Numbered from the stretch's first letter, positions 42,619-52,177 are shown. The stretch is DNA of 64,000 nucleotides from JARDZU01 sp963730285 (GCA_963730285.1 CAVSQY010000009.1:137781-201780); one strand, 5' to 3'. A program made the numbers and translations. Notes: generated by a model not told the origin, from the sequence alone.

Positions 42619-43941
42619 ATGTCTGAAAATCCGCCGCCGGCACCCGCCACGGGAAAGCTGGGCATCCTCACCCCTGGCATGGGCGCCGTCGCCACGACGT
42701 TCATCTCGGGGGTCCTGGCCTCGCGCAAGGGATACGCCGTCCCTTATGGATCCCTGACCCAGATGTCTCACATCAGGCTGGGGAAGCGAACCGAGGAACG
42801 AAACCCCTTGATCCGCGACTTCGTGCCTCTGGCCCGTCTCGAAGATCTCGAGTTCGGAGGTTGGGATCCCTATTCGGATGACGCCTACACCTCTGCGATG
42901 AAAGCGGGTGTGCTCGACCCGAGACATGTCGAGGGAATAGGTGACGAGCTGAGGGCCATCAAGCCTTATCCGGCTGTTTTCTCCAATCGATGGGTACGGA
43001 ACCTCGACGGCGTCGATCAGGTCAAGGATGGGGCGAGTCATATGGACCTGGCCGAGGCATTGATGGAAGACATCGATCGGTTCCGATCGGACAAGCAGGT
43101 CGACCGGCTGGTGATGGTCTGGTGCGGCTCGACCGAGGCCTATGAGCAACCCTCGGAGGTCCACGCCGAATTGTCCAGCTTCGAGAAGGGCATGAGAGAC
43201 AACGACCCGGCTATCACTCCCTCCCAGATCTACGCATACGCCGCCCTGAAGATGAAGGTGCCCTTCGCCAACGGGGCGCCCAACCTCACGATCGACATAC
43301 CGGCCATGATCGAACTGGCTACCGAGCAGGGCGTGCCGATCGCCGGGAAGGACTTCAAGACCGGTCAGACGCTGATGAAGACGATCATTGCGCCCGGTCT
43401 CAAGGCGAGGATGCTCGGTGTGAAAGGCTGGTTTTCCACCAACATCCTCGGAAATCGCGACGGCGAGGTGCTCGATGACCCGGACAGTTTCAGATCGAAA
43501 GAAGTCTCCAAGCTCGGGGTCCTCGAGCAGATCCTCCAACCAGACGTCTATCCAGAGCTCTACGGCGACATCTATCACAAGGTGCGCATCAACTACTACC
43601 CGCCACGCGGTGACGACAAAGAAGGCTGGGACAACATCGACATCTTCGGGTGGCTCGGGTACCCGATGCAGATCAAGGTCGACTTCCTCTGCAAGGACTC
43701 GATATTGGCCGCCCCGATCGTCCTCGATCTAGCCCTCTTCATGGACCTGGCAGCCCGATCTGGGAGGAGTGGGGTCCAAGAGTGGCTGTCGTTCTATTTC
43801 AAGAGCCCACAGGTCGCTGAGCATCTCTACGCCGAGAACGACCTGTTCATCCAGTCGACCAAGCTGAAGAACAACCTTCGCCACCTGATGGGCGAGGACC
43901 TGATCACCCATCTCGGGACCGAGTACTACGAAGAGGCATGA
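42619..43941 (+). CDS. ino1: Myo-inositol-1-phosphate synthase
   Basis: A 440-residue NAD-dependent enzyme converting glucose 6-phosphate to 1D-myo-inositol 3-phosphate, the entry to inositol lipids and mycothiol in actinobacteria. AGGAGG at 42609-42614 sets ATG 42619. Landmarks: ILTPGMGAVATTFISGVLA (NAD-binding), MVWCGSTEA, GKDFKTGQTLMKTIIAPGLK (active-site lysines), GWFSTNILGNRDGEVL and FLCKDSILAAPIVLDLALF. The stop overlaps the next gene by four bases. It belongs to the longer bacterial/eukaryote-like type rather than the short mycobacterial Ino1. Confidence 0.95.
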   Translation: MSENPPPAPATGKLGILTPGMGAVATTFISGVLASRKGYAVPYGSLTQMSHIRLGKRTEERNPLIRDFVPLARLEDLEFGGWDPYSDDAYTSAMKAGVLDPRHVEGIGDELRAIKPYPAVFSNRWVRNLDGVDQVKDGASHMDLAEALMEDIDRFRSDKQVDRLVMVWCGSTEAYEQPSEVHAELSSFEKGMRDNDPAITPSQIYAYAALKMKVPFANGAPNLTIDIPAMIELATEQGVPIAGKDFKTGQTLMKTIIAPGLKARMLGVKGWFSTNILGNRDGEVLDDPDSFRSKEVSKLGVLEQILQPDVYPELYGDIYHKVRINYYPPRGDDKEGWDNIDIFGWLGYPMQIKVDFLCKDSILAAPIVLDLALFMDLAARSGRSGVQEWLSFYFKSPQVAEHLYAENDLFIQSTKLKNNLRHLMGEDLITHLGTEYYEEA

Positions 43942-44348
43942 CTTGGGACGGGATCAAGGTCGGCTCGCTGTTCATCCCCGAGTCGGAGTTGATCGAGAGA
44001 TTCGAGACCTCCGGCGGGCCTGGCGGCCAGCATGCCAACAAGAACGAGACCGCGGTGACGCTTCGTCTCGATCTGGACAGCTCATCGCTCCCACCCGACG
44101 TGGTCTCGAAGTTGAGAGATCGGGTAGGCCCGATCGTGGAGGTGACGGCGTCGGAAAGCAGGTCACAGTGGCGAAACCGAGCACTTGCCAGAAAGCGGAT
44201 GGCCCAACGGATCAGCGATGCTGTCGCGGAACATCGGCCACGACGAGCCACCAGGCCAACCCGTCGCTCACGTCAGCGGCGTTTGAAAGATAAGCGAATT
44301 CGATCAGAGGTGAAGAAGAACCGAGGTAGGCCGAAGGCCGACGACTGA
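43938..44348 (+). CDS. ArfB-like peptidyl-tRNA hydrolase (class I release-factor domain)
   Basis: A 136-residue protein with the GGQ motif (GGPGGQHANK, Q31) used to hydrolyse peptidyl-tRNA, followed by a strongly basic C-terminal tail (RRSRQRRLKDKRIRSEVKKNRGRPK) that in ArfB enters the ribosomal mRNA tunnel. It lacks codon-recognition domains, so the role is rescue of stalled ribosomes. Its ATG overlaps the ino1 stop (ATGA), probably a matter of operon packing. Confidence 0.92.
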   Translation: MTWDGIKVGSLFIPESELIERFETSGGPGGQHANKNETAVTLRLDLDSSSLPPDVVSKLRDRVGPIVEVTASESRSQWRNRALARKRMAQRISDAVAEHRPRRATRPTRRSRQRRLKDKRIRSEVKKNRGRPKADD

Positions 44349-44350
44349 GC

Positions 44351-45013
44351 TCAGGTGGCTCGCCTTGCCCGGTCCCAGTGGGCGGAAAACCAGTCATTGG
44401 CCTGGCTTGCCACCCTCTCCAAAGCACCCGGCTCCTCGAACAGATGGCCGGCCCCTGGTATCACCTCTAGTCGGCTCCCCTTTGGGAGCTCGGCCATTGC
44501 CTCACGGTTCAACCGGAGAACCACCGGATCGCTGCCCCCCACTATCAGAAGGACCGGGCAGCGAACATCTCCCAAGACCTTGTCGGCCAGATCCGGCCTA
44601 CCACCACGGGAGACCACTGTGGAGATCGCGGCAGTCCCGGAGGCAGCGGCGACCAGTGCCGCAGCGGCGCCGGTGGACGCCCCGAAGTAGGCCACGGGCA
44701 TTCGGCCCAGGCCATCGATACCCGAACTCCAGACTCGCACCGCTTCCAGGCGTTTCGCCAACAACCCGATGTCAAAGACGTTGGCCCGGTCTTCCGCTTC
44801 GGCCCGGGTGAGGAGATCAAAGAGAACGGTCGCCATACCGTCGTCGCTGAGGACACCTGCCACGAATTGATTGCGCGGGCTGTGGCGGCTACTTCCGGAG
44901 CCGTGAGCAAAGATCACGAGCCCCCTTGCCTCCACAGGAACCGTCAAAATCCCCGGCAGCTCGACGGAGTCGGTCTCGACCAGCACCTCCCGGTTGAGTC
45001 CATCTCGATTCAT
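44351..45013 (-). CDS. Alpha/beta hydrolase, dienelactone-hydrolase-like
   Basis: A 220-residue hydrolase with the oxyanion segment FAHGSGSSRHSPRN, a nucleophile-elbow region YFGASTGAAAA (Ser in G-A-S-T-G), an acidic residue in IVGGSDPVV, and a terminal histidine in PGAGHLFEEPG, giving a complete Ser-Asp-His triad. It overlaps the phosphoribosyltransferase gene by four bases. The same two activities occur fused in single proteins of other bacteria, which supports a real functional link of unknown nature. Confidence 0.85.
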   Translation of the reverse strand: MNRDGLNREVLVETDSVELPGILTVPVEARGLVIFAHGSGSSRHSPRNQFVAGVLSDDGMATVLFDLLTRAEAEDRANVFDIGLLAKRLEAVRVWSSGIDGLGRMPVAYFGASTGAAAALVAAASGTAAISTVVSRGGRPDLADKVLGDVRCPVLLIVGGSDPVVLRLNREAMAELPKGSRLEVIPGAGHLFEEPGALERVASQANDWFSAHWDRARRAT

Positions 45014-45663
45014 CGCTCGCCGGGCTCCTCTTCACGGGACCTGGCCAACAATTCGGTCACCTCGCTGTCGGCTGTCTGGGTGAAGTCCCGGTAGAAGGAG
45101 CCGATGGCATGAAACGGCTCTGGCGTATCCACCGCAACCACCTCGTCTGCAACCGATCTGAGCATCTCGAGGGTGTCCGACGGCGCCACCGGAGTTGCCA
45201 CCACTACCCGGAGAGCACCCTGCTCCCTGGCTACTTCGGCGGCAGCGCGTACTGTCGACCCGGTTGCGATCCCGTCGTCAACGATCACAGCGATGCGACC
45301 CTCCAGGGCAACACGAGGCGAATCGCCCCGGTAGAGGGCAACCCGTCTCTCCAACTCGGCCCGCTCCTTCCTCTCGATCCGGGCCAAGTCGTGGGCATCG
45401 ATGGAGGCAGCCGAGAGCACTCTTCGGTTGAGAACCTTCACCCCTCCTTCCCCGATGGCTCCCATCGCCAACTCTGGCTGGAAGGGAACACCGAGTTTGC
45501 GCACGATGATCACATCCAGGGGCGCACCGAGTGCAGCGGCCACCTCGAAGGCAACCGGGACACCCCCCCGGGGCAGCCCGAGTACCACCAGATCTTGGCC
45601 TTCGAGATGCTGCAGCCTGTCCGCCAACATCATCCCGGCCTCGCTTCGGTCTCTGAACACCAT
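45010..45663 (-). CDS. PRTase-fold phosphoribosyltransferase family protein
   Basis: A 217-residue protein starting at ATG 45663 (GGAG four bases before). The type I PRTase fold is shown by VVLGLPRGGVPVAFEVA, the PRPP loop VIVDDGIATGST (126-137) and the family-specific KLGVPFQPELAMGAI. The subgroup usually sits beside or fused to an alpha/beta hydrolase, as here. The base acceptor is unknown. A longer frame to 45780 is not supported. Confidence 0.87.
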   Translation of the reverse strand: MVFRDRSEAGMMLADRLQHLEGQDLVVLGLPRGGVPVAFEVAAALGAPLDVIIVRKLGVPFQPELAMGAIGEGGVKVLNRRVLSAASIDAHDLARIERKERAELERRVALYRGDSPRVALEGRIAVIVDDGIATGSTVRAAAEVAREQGALRVVVATPVAPSDTLEMLRSVADEVVAVDTPEPFHAIGSFYRDFTQTADSEVTELLARSREEEPGER

Positions 45664-45806
45664 CGCTCCTGTCGGACCCTGGATCCCGAGAGTACGGGAC
45701 CGACACATGTGCGAGGGCTGGGATGGGCCAGAGGACAAAAACTGACCAATGGCCCTGTTGTCGCCGCCGCCCAGGCACAACCATCTGGGATGAAGGAGGA
45801 TTTTGG

Positions 45807-45911
45807 GTGAGCAATGTTGATTCGGGTCGCGGATCCCGGTGGGTGGCGTTGTCCATCGTGCTGATCATCGGTCTCTTTGCCTACTGGGCCGCCCACGACC
45901 ACGAAGCATGA
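45807..45911 (+). CDS. Tiny single-helix membrane protein, 34 residues
   Basis: GTG 45807 lies 6 bases after the strong ribosome-binding site AAGGAGGA (45793-45800). The 34-residue product has a short polar start, one hydrophobic helix (VALSIVLIIGLFAYWAA) and a DHEA end. It is in the same direction as ppsA, 38 bases ahead of it, and has host-like codon use. Such small membrane proteins often modulate larger neighbours; the role is unknown. Confidence 0.55.
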   Translation: MSNVDSGRGSRWVALSIVLIIGLFAYWAAHDHEA

Positions 45912-45949
45912 AAGGGCGGCACTGATCGCGTCCGCCTCAGGAGGTTGAA

Positions 45950-48376
45950 TTGAGCGCGCCCCAAAACACATACATACGCTGGTTCTCCGAGCTCGGAGTT
46001 GACGATGTTCCCGAGGTAGGAGGCAAGAACGCCTCACTGGGTGAGTTGTATCGAGTGCTCGTCCCCCTGGGAGTCAACGTCCCAAATGGCTTCGCGGTCA
46101 CTGCCCAGGCATATCGGGACACCCTGGCCAGGTCCGGCGCCGTGCCGAAGCTGAGAGAGCTGCTCGAGGGTGTTCACAAGAGCGATGTGGATGATTTGGC
46201 GGGGCGAGCGCGACGAGCGCGTGAGCTCATCTACGAGTCATCGCTGACTGAAACGCTGCGGGACGAGATCATTTCGAGCTATCAACAACTGGTTGCCGAG
46301 TACGGGCCTGATGCCAGCGTGGCTGTGCGTTCGTCGGCGACTGCCGAAGACTTGCCCACCGCGAGTTTCGCCGGCCAACACGAGACCTTTCTCAATGTCC
46401 ACGGCGCAGAGAGAGTGGTCGAGGCGTGCCGGAGGTGTTTTGCGTCTCTGTTCACCGACCGGGCGATCGCCTACCGGATCGACAACGGCTTCGACCACTT
46501 CGAGGTCGCCCTCTCGGTCGGGGTGATGAAGATGGTGAGGTCCGACCTGGCTTCCAGTGGTGTCATGTTCACTCTCGACACCGAGACCGGATTCGAAGAT
46601 GTCGTGTTCATCACCGGATCCTGGGGTCTGGGTGAGAACGTGGTGCAGGGAGCGGTCGACCCGGATGAGTTTTATGTTCACAAGCCGACTTTCGAGCTCG
46701 GTCATCGAACGGTGCTGAGGAGAAAGCTAGGGCGAAAACAGGTGAAGATGATCTACGCCCAGGGCCGCGGTGGGCAGACCACCATGAACGTGCCGACACC
46801 GGACGCCGAGCGGGCGAGGTACTGCATCAGCGACGAGGAGGTCTTGACCATCGCCGAATATGGCCTCGATGTCGAGCGTCAATACAGCGAGAGGGCAGGG
46901 CACCACATTCCGATGGACATCGAGTGGGCCAAGGACGGCCTTGACGAGCGGATCTACCTGGTTCAAGCTCGTCCCGAGACCGTTGCCTCACAAAAGACTG
47001 GGGCCAACCTGCAGGAGTACCGAATCGAGCCCGGTGCCGAGGTCCTGGCCGAGGGACGGGCGGTGGGTGGTTCCGTGGCGAGTGGCCCGGTTCGCGTGAT
47101 CGGAGACGGGGCCGTGCTCTCGTCATTCCGACCTGGCGAGGTCCTGGTATCCGATACCACCACACCTGACTGGGAGCCGGTGATGAAGACGGCTGCCGCC
47201 ATCGTGACCAACCGGGGCGGACGTACCTGTCACGCCGCCATCGTTGCCCGGGAGCTTGGGATTCCAGCGGTGGTCGGGGCCGGAACCGCCACCAACGATC
47301 TGCAAACCGGGGGGACGGTCACCGTTTCGTGCGCGGAGGGTGACGTGGGGCGGGTCTACCGGGGTGCTGTGCCATTCAGTGTCCGGGAGCTCGATCTAAC
47401 CAGCGTCCCGGACACCGAAACCGAGATCATGGTGAACGTCGGCAACCCGGACCTCGCCTTTCAGACGTCGCGCCTCCCCGTCGACGGTGTCGGTTTGGCA
47501 CGGATGGAGTTCATCATCTCCGAGTCGATACGGGCCCATCCCATGGCGCTTCTCCAAACGGACCGTGTGAAGGACCCTGACGAGCGAGCGAGGATCCTGA
47601 AGTTGATCGCCGGTTACGAGTCGGGAGCCGACTACTTCGTCCAGAGCCTCTCCGAAGGGGTGGCAACGATCGCCGCCGCCTTCTACCCACGACCCGTGAT
47701 CGTTCGAATGTCGGACTTCAAGACCAACGAATACGCCAGCCTTCTCGGCGGCAGGTGGTTCGAGCCTGAGGAAGCGAATCCCATGCTCGGATTTCGGGGT
47801 GCCTCGCGCTACTCACATCCCGCCTATGCACCTGGCTTCGGTCTCGAGTGCGCCGCCATGAAGCGGGTTCGCGACGAGATGGGGCTCACCAACGTCAAGC
47901 TGATGGTCCCCTTCTGCCGGCGCATCGATGAGGCCCACCGCGTTCTGAGCGCCATGGCCGAGCACGGTCTCGAGCGGGGTGACAACGGCCTCGAGATCTA
48001 CGTCATGTGTGAGATCCCAAACAACGTCATCCAGGTCGATGCCTTCGCCGAGCTGTTCGATGGATTCTCCATCGGGTCGAACGACCTGACCCAGTTGGTG
48101 CTGGGGGTGGATCGAGACTCTGAGATGGTCGCATTCGACTTCGACGAGCGCGACGAGGGAGTGATGGAGATGATTCGCCTTGCAGTCGAGGGAGCCCACC
48201 GTCACTCGCGCCACATCGGGATTTGCGGGCAAGCGCCGTCCGACTTCCCCGACGTGGCCCGACGCTTGGTCGAGTTGGGGATCGATTCCATCAGCCTCAA
48301 CCCCGACACGGTGATTCAGACCACACAGTTGATCGCCGAGGTCGAGGCCAGTCGGCAGGGGCCGATCGGCAGCTGA
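45950..48376 (+). CDS. ppsA: Phosphoenolpyruvate synthase
   Basis: An 808-residue enzyme making PEP from pyruvate and ATP (AMP and phosphate released). The start is TTG 45950 behind AGGAGG. The ATP-grasp domain carries LGVNVPNGFAVTA and RSSATAEDLPTASFAGQHET; the phosphohistidine is H428 in GGRTCHAAIVARELGIPAVVG; the C-terminal barrel has GFRGASRY and the PEP-binding SIGSNDLTQLVLGVDRD and ICGQAPSD, where the conserved cysteine acts as acid/base. Together with pyruvate phosphate dikinase at 53892, the organism has two independent routes for pyruvate to PEP. Confidence 0.95.
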   Translation: MSAPQNTYIRWFSELGVDDVPEVGGKNASLGELYRVLVPLGVNVPNGFAVTAQAYRDTLARSGAVPKLRELLEGVHKSDVDDLAGRARRARELIYESSLTETLRDEIISSYQQLVAEYGPDASVAVRSSATAEDLPTASFAGQHETFLNVHGAERVVEACRRCFASLFTDRAIAYRIDNGFDHFEVALSVGVMKMVRSDLASSGVMFTLDTETGFEDVVFITGSWGLGENVVQGAVDPDEFYVHKPTFELGHRTVLRRKLGRKQVKMIYAQGRGGQTTMNVPTPDAERARYCISDEEVLTIAEYGLDVERQYSERAGHHIPMDIEWAKDGLDERIYLVQARPETVASQKTGANLQEYRIEPGAEVLAEGRAVGGSVASGPVRVIGDGAVLSSFRPGEVLVSDTTTPDWEPVMKTAAAIVTNRGGRTCHAAIVARELGIPAVVGAGTATNDLQTGGTVTVSCAEGDVGRVYRGAVPFSVRELDLTSVPDTETEIMVNVGNPDLAFQTSRLPVDGVGLARMEFIISESIRAHPMALLQTDRVKDPDERARILKLIAGYESGADYFVQSLSEGVATIAAAFYPRPVIVRMSDFKTNEYASLLGGRWFEPEEANPMLGFRGASRYSHPAYAPGFGLECAAMKRVRDEMGLTNVKLMVPFCRRIDEAHRVLSAMAEHGLERGDNGLEIYVMCEIPNNVIQVDAFAELFDGFSIGSNDLTQLVLGVDRDSEMVAFDFDERDEGVMEMIRLAVEGAHRHSRHIGICGQAPSDFPDVARRLVELGIDSISLNPDTVIQTTQLIAEVEASRQGPIGS

Positions 48377-48428
48377 CCGAGCGTGCTCCCAAGGAAGAGG
48401 GTGGTGCGTCTCGCCTAATGTCCGCGCA

Positions 48429-49076
48429 ATGGTGATGACACCCGAGCGTTGGAACTTCCTCAACCGCTACTCACAAGAGGTCTTTGGAGCTCAGGACGAC
48501 AACCTCGCCGGACTGATGACTGCGGCAGTGGCCGCGGGCTTGCCGCCGATCGCGGTCAGCCCCGACGTGGGAAGGCTGCTCAAGATCCTCACTTCGATGA
48601 CTCGCGGGCGCCTCGCGCTGGAGCTCGGGACACTGGGTGGCTACTCGGGGATTTGGATCACCAGGGGACTCCAACCCGACGGCCGTCTCATCACCATCGA
48701 ATCCGAACCAAGCCACGCCCGGTTCGCCCAAGAGCAGTTCGAACGTGCCCACCTGGGATCCCGAGTGGAGATAAGAGTCGGAGCGGCATTGGACATCCTT
48801 CCCACCCTGGCAGGCGAGCTCGGGCCTGGCAGCGTGGACGTTGTGTTCCTGGATGCAGTGAAACGCGAGTACCCCGACTACTTCCAAGCCGTGAGGCCTC
48901 TGGTGGCGCCAGGCGGCCTGGTTCTGGCAGACAATGTCTACGCCACCGGCGCGGGCTGGATCGACGAGGGCCACGGGACCGATGAGTTCAACCGTCTCAT
49001 CGCCTCAGATCCGGACTTCGAGACTGCTGCAGTCCCATTGCGGGAAGGCGTGTTGATCGGGCGACGAGTCAGGTGA
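48429..49076 (+). CDS. O-methyltransferase (family 3, CCoAOMT-like)
   Basis: A 215-residue SAM-dependent enzyme of the catechol/caffeoyl-CoA O-methyltransferase group. The pattern is complete: ALELGTLGGYSGIWI (motif I), ITIESEPSHARFAQEQF, VDVVFLDAVKREYPDYF (metal-binding aspartate region) and LVAPGGLVLADNVYATG. Such enzymes use a divalent metal and methylate catechols or similar; the substrate is unknown. The 3' end overlaps the convergent menE by 8 bases, so a menaquinone-related role cannot be claimed from position. Confidence 0.88.
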   Translation: MVMTPERWNFLNRYSQEVFGAQDDNLAGLMTAAVAAGLPPIAVSPDVGRLLKILTSMTRGRLALELGTLGGYSGIWITRGLQPDGRLITIESEPSHARFAQEQFERAHLGSRVEIRVGAALDILPTLAGELGPGSVDVVFLDAVKREYPDYFQAVRPLVAPGGLVLADNVYATGAGWIDEGHGTDEFNRLIASDPDFETAAVPLREGVLIGRRVR

Positions 49077-50277
49077 AGAGACGAACGGCCCCCGCCCGAT
49101 CTGGCTTGCCCGGGCCTGCCACCGCGATCCTGGCGACCCGAGCCCACCGTTTCGGGATCATGAAGCCTGGCAGCACCCGGCGCAGTTGCGCCTCAATCGC
49201 TGCCGGTTCGTCACGACCGACGTAGACGCAACAGACTGCTTCTCCCCACTCGGAATCGGGGACGCCCACTACAAGAGCATCCTCGACCCCATCTAGGTGT
49301 GTGATCGCGGCCTCGACCTCCTCGGGTGCCACGTTTTCGCCCCCGGACACGATCACGGTGTCGGCGCGTCCCGTGACTCGAAGGGCCCCGTCGGCATCGA
49401 GTGAGCCCAGGTCGTTGGTCACGAACCAATCGTCCGCATCACGATCGGCCTCACCCAGGTAACCCGGCGAGAGCATCGGGCCGCGAACGGCGATCCGATG
49501 GTCCGACCCGATGCTGATCTGAGCGCCGGGCAGAGGATCCGCCCTGGCGCCGAGCTCGGAGCCCGGGCGCAGGGTCGCCACCTGCCCGCAGGTCTCGGTC
49601 ATCCCATACGTCGGCAGAGCGGGGAGCCCGGCTGTAGCCGCCCGCTCGAGGAGACCCGCCGGGATGGGGCCGCCTCCCACGAGGACTGCGCGCAAACCGG
49701 AATAGGGACCGGGGTCATGGTCGAGCACACGGCTCAACATCGTTGGGACGACCGAAGCCATGGTCGCCCCCTCGTGGAGGGCACGGGCAAACGCCGGCGG
49801 TTCGAAGCCTGGCAGGAGGCGAACGGCACCACCGGTGTATGCGGAACGGATCACGATCGAGAGCCCGCCAACGTGGTACAGCGGCAGTGCCAGCAGCCAG
49901 ATGTCGTCGCGGCCATGCCCCAGATGCGCTTGGGATGCATCGGCCGCCGCCAGCCAATTCCCGGCAGTGTGCCGGACCGCCTTCGGGATGCCCGAGCTCC
50001 CCGAGGTGAGCACCACGGACACCGCGTTCCGCGGGTCGACTGTCCTGGGCATCGATCGGCCCGGCCCTGACAGGAAAGCGGTGCCCGTGCTCATCGCCGA
50101 CAAGATCACCGCTACCGACTCGAGGTCGAGAGCCGGAATCAGATGGACGTCCCGCCCCAGAGCTCGCTTCCCCATCCGCTCGAGAACCTGGCCAAATGTC
50201 CAATCGCCGTTCTCGGCAATCATGAACACCCGATCGGGGTCGTGAGAACGCAGCCACCGGTCAAACATGGCCACCAC
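49069..50277 (-). CDS. menE: O-succinylbenzoate-CoA ligase (MenE-like acyl-CoA synthetase)
   Basis: A 402-residue ANL-superfamily ligase, short as MenE enzymes are. The ATP-binding P-loop is VLTSGSSGIPKAVRH, then LPLYHVGGLSIV, TYGMTETCGQV, and the hinge/lid regions DLGSLDADGALRVTGRADTVIVSGGENV and GPGKPDRAG with the catalytic lysine. It would activate o-succinylbenzoate for MenB. It is divergent from menB (73 bases), and menA follows menB, which makes the menaquinone assignment good. Confidence 0.88.
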   Translation of the reverse strand: MVAMFDRWLRSHDPDRVFMIAENGDWTFGQVLERMGKRALGRDVHLIPALDLESVAVILSAMSTGTAFLSGPGRSMPRTVDPRNAVSVVLTSGSSGIPKAVRHTAGNWLAAADASQAHLGHGRDDIWLLALPLYHVGGLSIVIRSAYTGGAVRLLPGFEPPAFARALHEGATMASVVPTMLSRVLDHDPGPYSGLRAVLVGGGPIPAGLLERAATAGLPALPTYGMTETCGQVATLRPGSELGARADPLPGAQISIGSDHRIAVRGPMLSPGYLGEADRDADDWFVTNDLGSLDADGALRVTGRADTVIVSGGENVAPEEVEAAITHLDGVEDALVVGVPDSEWGEAVCCVYVGRDEPAAIEAQLRRVLPGFMIPKRWARVARIAVAGPGKPDRAGAVRLFT

Positions 50278-50349
50278 GGTACGTTCTGCGAGCGCCTTCG
50301 AGCACCGTCGGCTCGAACGCCCTCACAGAAAGGCCTTATCCTCTCCCTC

Positions 50350-51249
50350 GTGGTATCCGACATCTTCGACCCAAGTGCCTGGGAGGCGGTCCCGGGGTTC
50401 GAGTTCACCGACATCACCTATCACCGTGCCAAGGGGCATGGTGTGGTGCGGGTGGCCTTTGACCGCCCTGAAGTGCGGAATGCTTTTCGCCCTCACACCG
50501 TCGACGAACTCCACACCGCCTTGGAGCACGCCCAGCAAACCACCGACGTTGGATGCGTCCTGCTGACCGGAAACGGCCCATCACCAAAGGACGGTGGATG
50601 GGCTTTCTGCTCGGGAGGCGACCAGCGGATCAGGGGCCGAGACGGCTACAAGTATGCCGAGGGTGAGGAAGGCGACAGCGTCGACCAAGGTCGGGTCGGG
50701 CGTCTTCACATTCTCGAAGTGCAACGACTGATTCGCTTCATGCCAAAAGTCGTGGTGGCGGTCGTCCCTGGTTGGGCAGTAGGAGGGGGGCATTCGCTGC
50801 ACGTTGTCTGCGACTTGACCCTCGCCTCCGAGGAGCACGCGCTCTTCAAGCAAACCGACGCCGACGTGGCCTCGTTCGACGCCGGATACGGGTCGGCCTA
50901 CCTGGCGCGACAGGTCGGTCAGAAACGCGCTCGTGAGATCTTCTTCCTGGGCATGACCTACACAGCCCGCGAGGCCTTTCAGATGGGGATGGTCAATGCG
51001 GTCGCCCCCCACGCCGACCTCGAGAAGGTCGCCCTCGAATGGGCTGTCCAGATCACTGCCAAGAGCCCGATGAGCCAGCGCATGCTCAAATTCGCCTTCA
51101 ACCTGATCGACGACGGATTGGTTGGCCAGCAGCTTTTTGCAGGAGAAGCGACCCGTCTCGGCTACATGACAGATGAGGCACAAGAGGGTCGGGATGCCTT
51201 CCTCGAGAAGCGCGACCCCGACTTTGGCCTCTTCCCCTGGCATTTCTGA
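50350..51249 (+). CDS. menB: 1,4-dihydroxy-2-naphthoyl-CoA synthase
   Basis: A 299-residue crotonase-fold enzyme that closes the naphthoquinone ring in menaquinone synthesis. I take GTG 50350, where the protein begins VSDIFDPSAWEAVPGFEFTDITYHRA. MenB landmarks: RPEVRNAFRPHTVDEL, AFCSGGDQRIRGRDGYKY, VPGWAVGGGHSLHVVCDLTLAS, FKQTDADVASFDAGYGSAYLARQVGQK and the terminal LEKRDPDFGLFPWHF. The upstream in-frame extension overlaps the divergent menE gene. Confidence 0.96.
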   Translation: MVSDIFDPSAWEAVPGFEFTDITYHRAKGHGVVRVAFDRPEVRNAFRPHTVDELHTALEHAQQTTDVGCVLLTGNGPSPKDGGWAFCSGGDQRIRGRDGYKYAEGEEGDSVDQGRVGRLHILEVQRLIRFMPKVVVAVVPGWAVGGGHSLHVVCDLTLASEEHALFKQTDADVASFDAGYGSAYLARQVGQKRAREIFFLGMTYTAREAFQMGMVNAVAPHADLEKVALEWAVQITAKSPMSQRMLKFAFNLIDDGLVGQQLFAGEATRLGYMTDEAQEGRDAFLEKRDPDFGLFPWHF

Positions 51250-51253
51250 CACT

Positions 51254-52132
51254 ATGACCACCTTCCAGTCATGGAAGACGGCCGCCAGGGTCCACACCCT
51301 CCCCGCGGCAGTCGTGCCGGTGGCCGTCGGCGGTGGGCTCGCCCAAAGAGATGGGGTCTTTCGCTGGGACGCCTTTCTCTTGGCGCTCATCGCCTCTGTC
51401 GCCATCCAGGTGGCGGCAAACTTCGCCAACGATGCGTCCGACGCCAGTCGCGGGGCGGACACCGAGCATCGGTTAGGACCACCACGAATGGTGGCTTTGG
51501 GCGTGATCACACCGCACCAGATGTGGGCCGGCGTCGCCATCAGCCTGACGTTGGCCGTTGCGGCGGGGATCAGGTTGGCAATGATCGCGGGGCCGCTGAT
51601 CCTCGTGATCGGATTGGTCTCAGTGTTGGCGATGCTCGGATACGTCGGTGGACCGGTCCCCTATGGCTACCGGGGCCTCGGCGAGGTGTTCGTATTCGTC
51701 TTCTTTGGCCTGGTGGCCACTGTGGGGAGCCGGTACATCCACGACATGAGCGCACCCCTCTCGGCATGGGTCCTGTCGATCCCGGTCGGGATGCTGGTCA
51801 CGGCCATTCTGGTGGCCAACAATCTCCGCGACCTGGAGACAGACCGCGCCAGCGGCAAACGCACCCTGGCCGTGATCCTGGGACCACACGCCACGAGGAA
51901 CGTCTTCGCCATCCTCGTGTATGGGGCCTACCCACTGATCGCTCTGTTCGCCTTCGTCGGATGGGCCCCCCTGCCCACCATGTTCGCCGCGCTCCTAGCC
52001 CCCTATGCGGTCTTGCCGGTGAGGATCGTCCAGGTGAAGACAGACGGCCCCGCTCTGATCCGGGCTTTGAAACTCACGGCGCGTCTCCATCTCTGGACGG
52101 GGCTCGTGCTGGCCGTTGGGGCTCTGATCTAG
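51254..52132 (+). CDS. menA: 1,4-dihydroxy-2-naphthoate polyprenyltransferase
   Basis: A 292-residue UbiA-family membrane prenyltransferase attaching the isoprenoid tail to dihydroxynaphthoate. ATG 51254 is 4 bases after the menB stop. About eight or nine hydrophobic helices are visible; the first Asp-rich motif is in NFANDASDASRGADTEHRLGP and the second in NNLRDLETDRASGKRTLAVILG, both typical of MenA. It uses the MenB-derived product, so menB-menA is an operon. Confidence 0.95.
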   Translation: MTTFQSWKTAARVHTLPAAVVPVAVGGGLAQRDGVFRWDAFLLALIASVAIQVAANFANDASDASRGADTEHRLGPPRMVALGVITPHQMWAGVAISLTLAVAAGIRLAMIAGPLILVIGLVSVLAMLGYVGGPVPYGYRGLGEVFVFVFFGLVATVGSRYIHDMSAPLSAWVLSIPVGMLVTAILVANNLRDLETDRASGKRTLAVILGPHATRNVFAILVYGAYPLIALFAFVGWAPLPTMFAALLAPYAVLPVRIVQVKTDGPALIRALKLTARLHLWTGLVLAVGALI

Positions 52133-52177
52133 TGGGCCACCAGGAACCGCCCCGGGCAGGAGTACCGTCGAAAGGAG

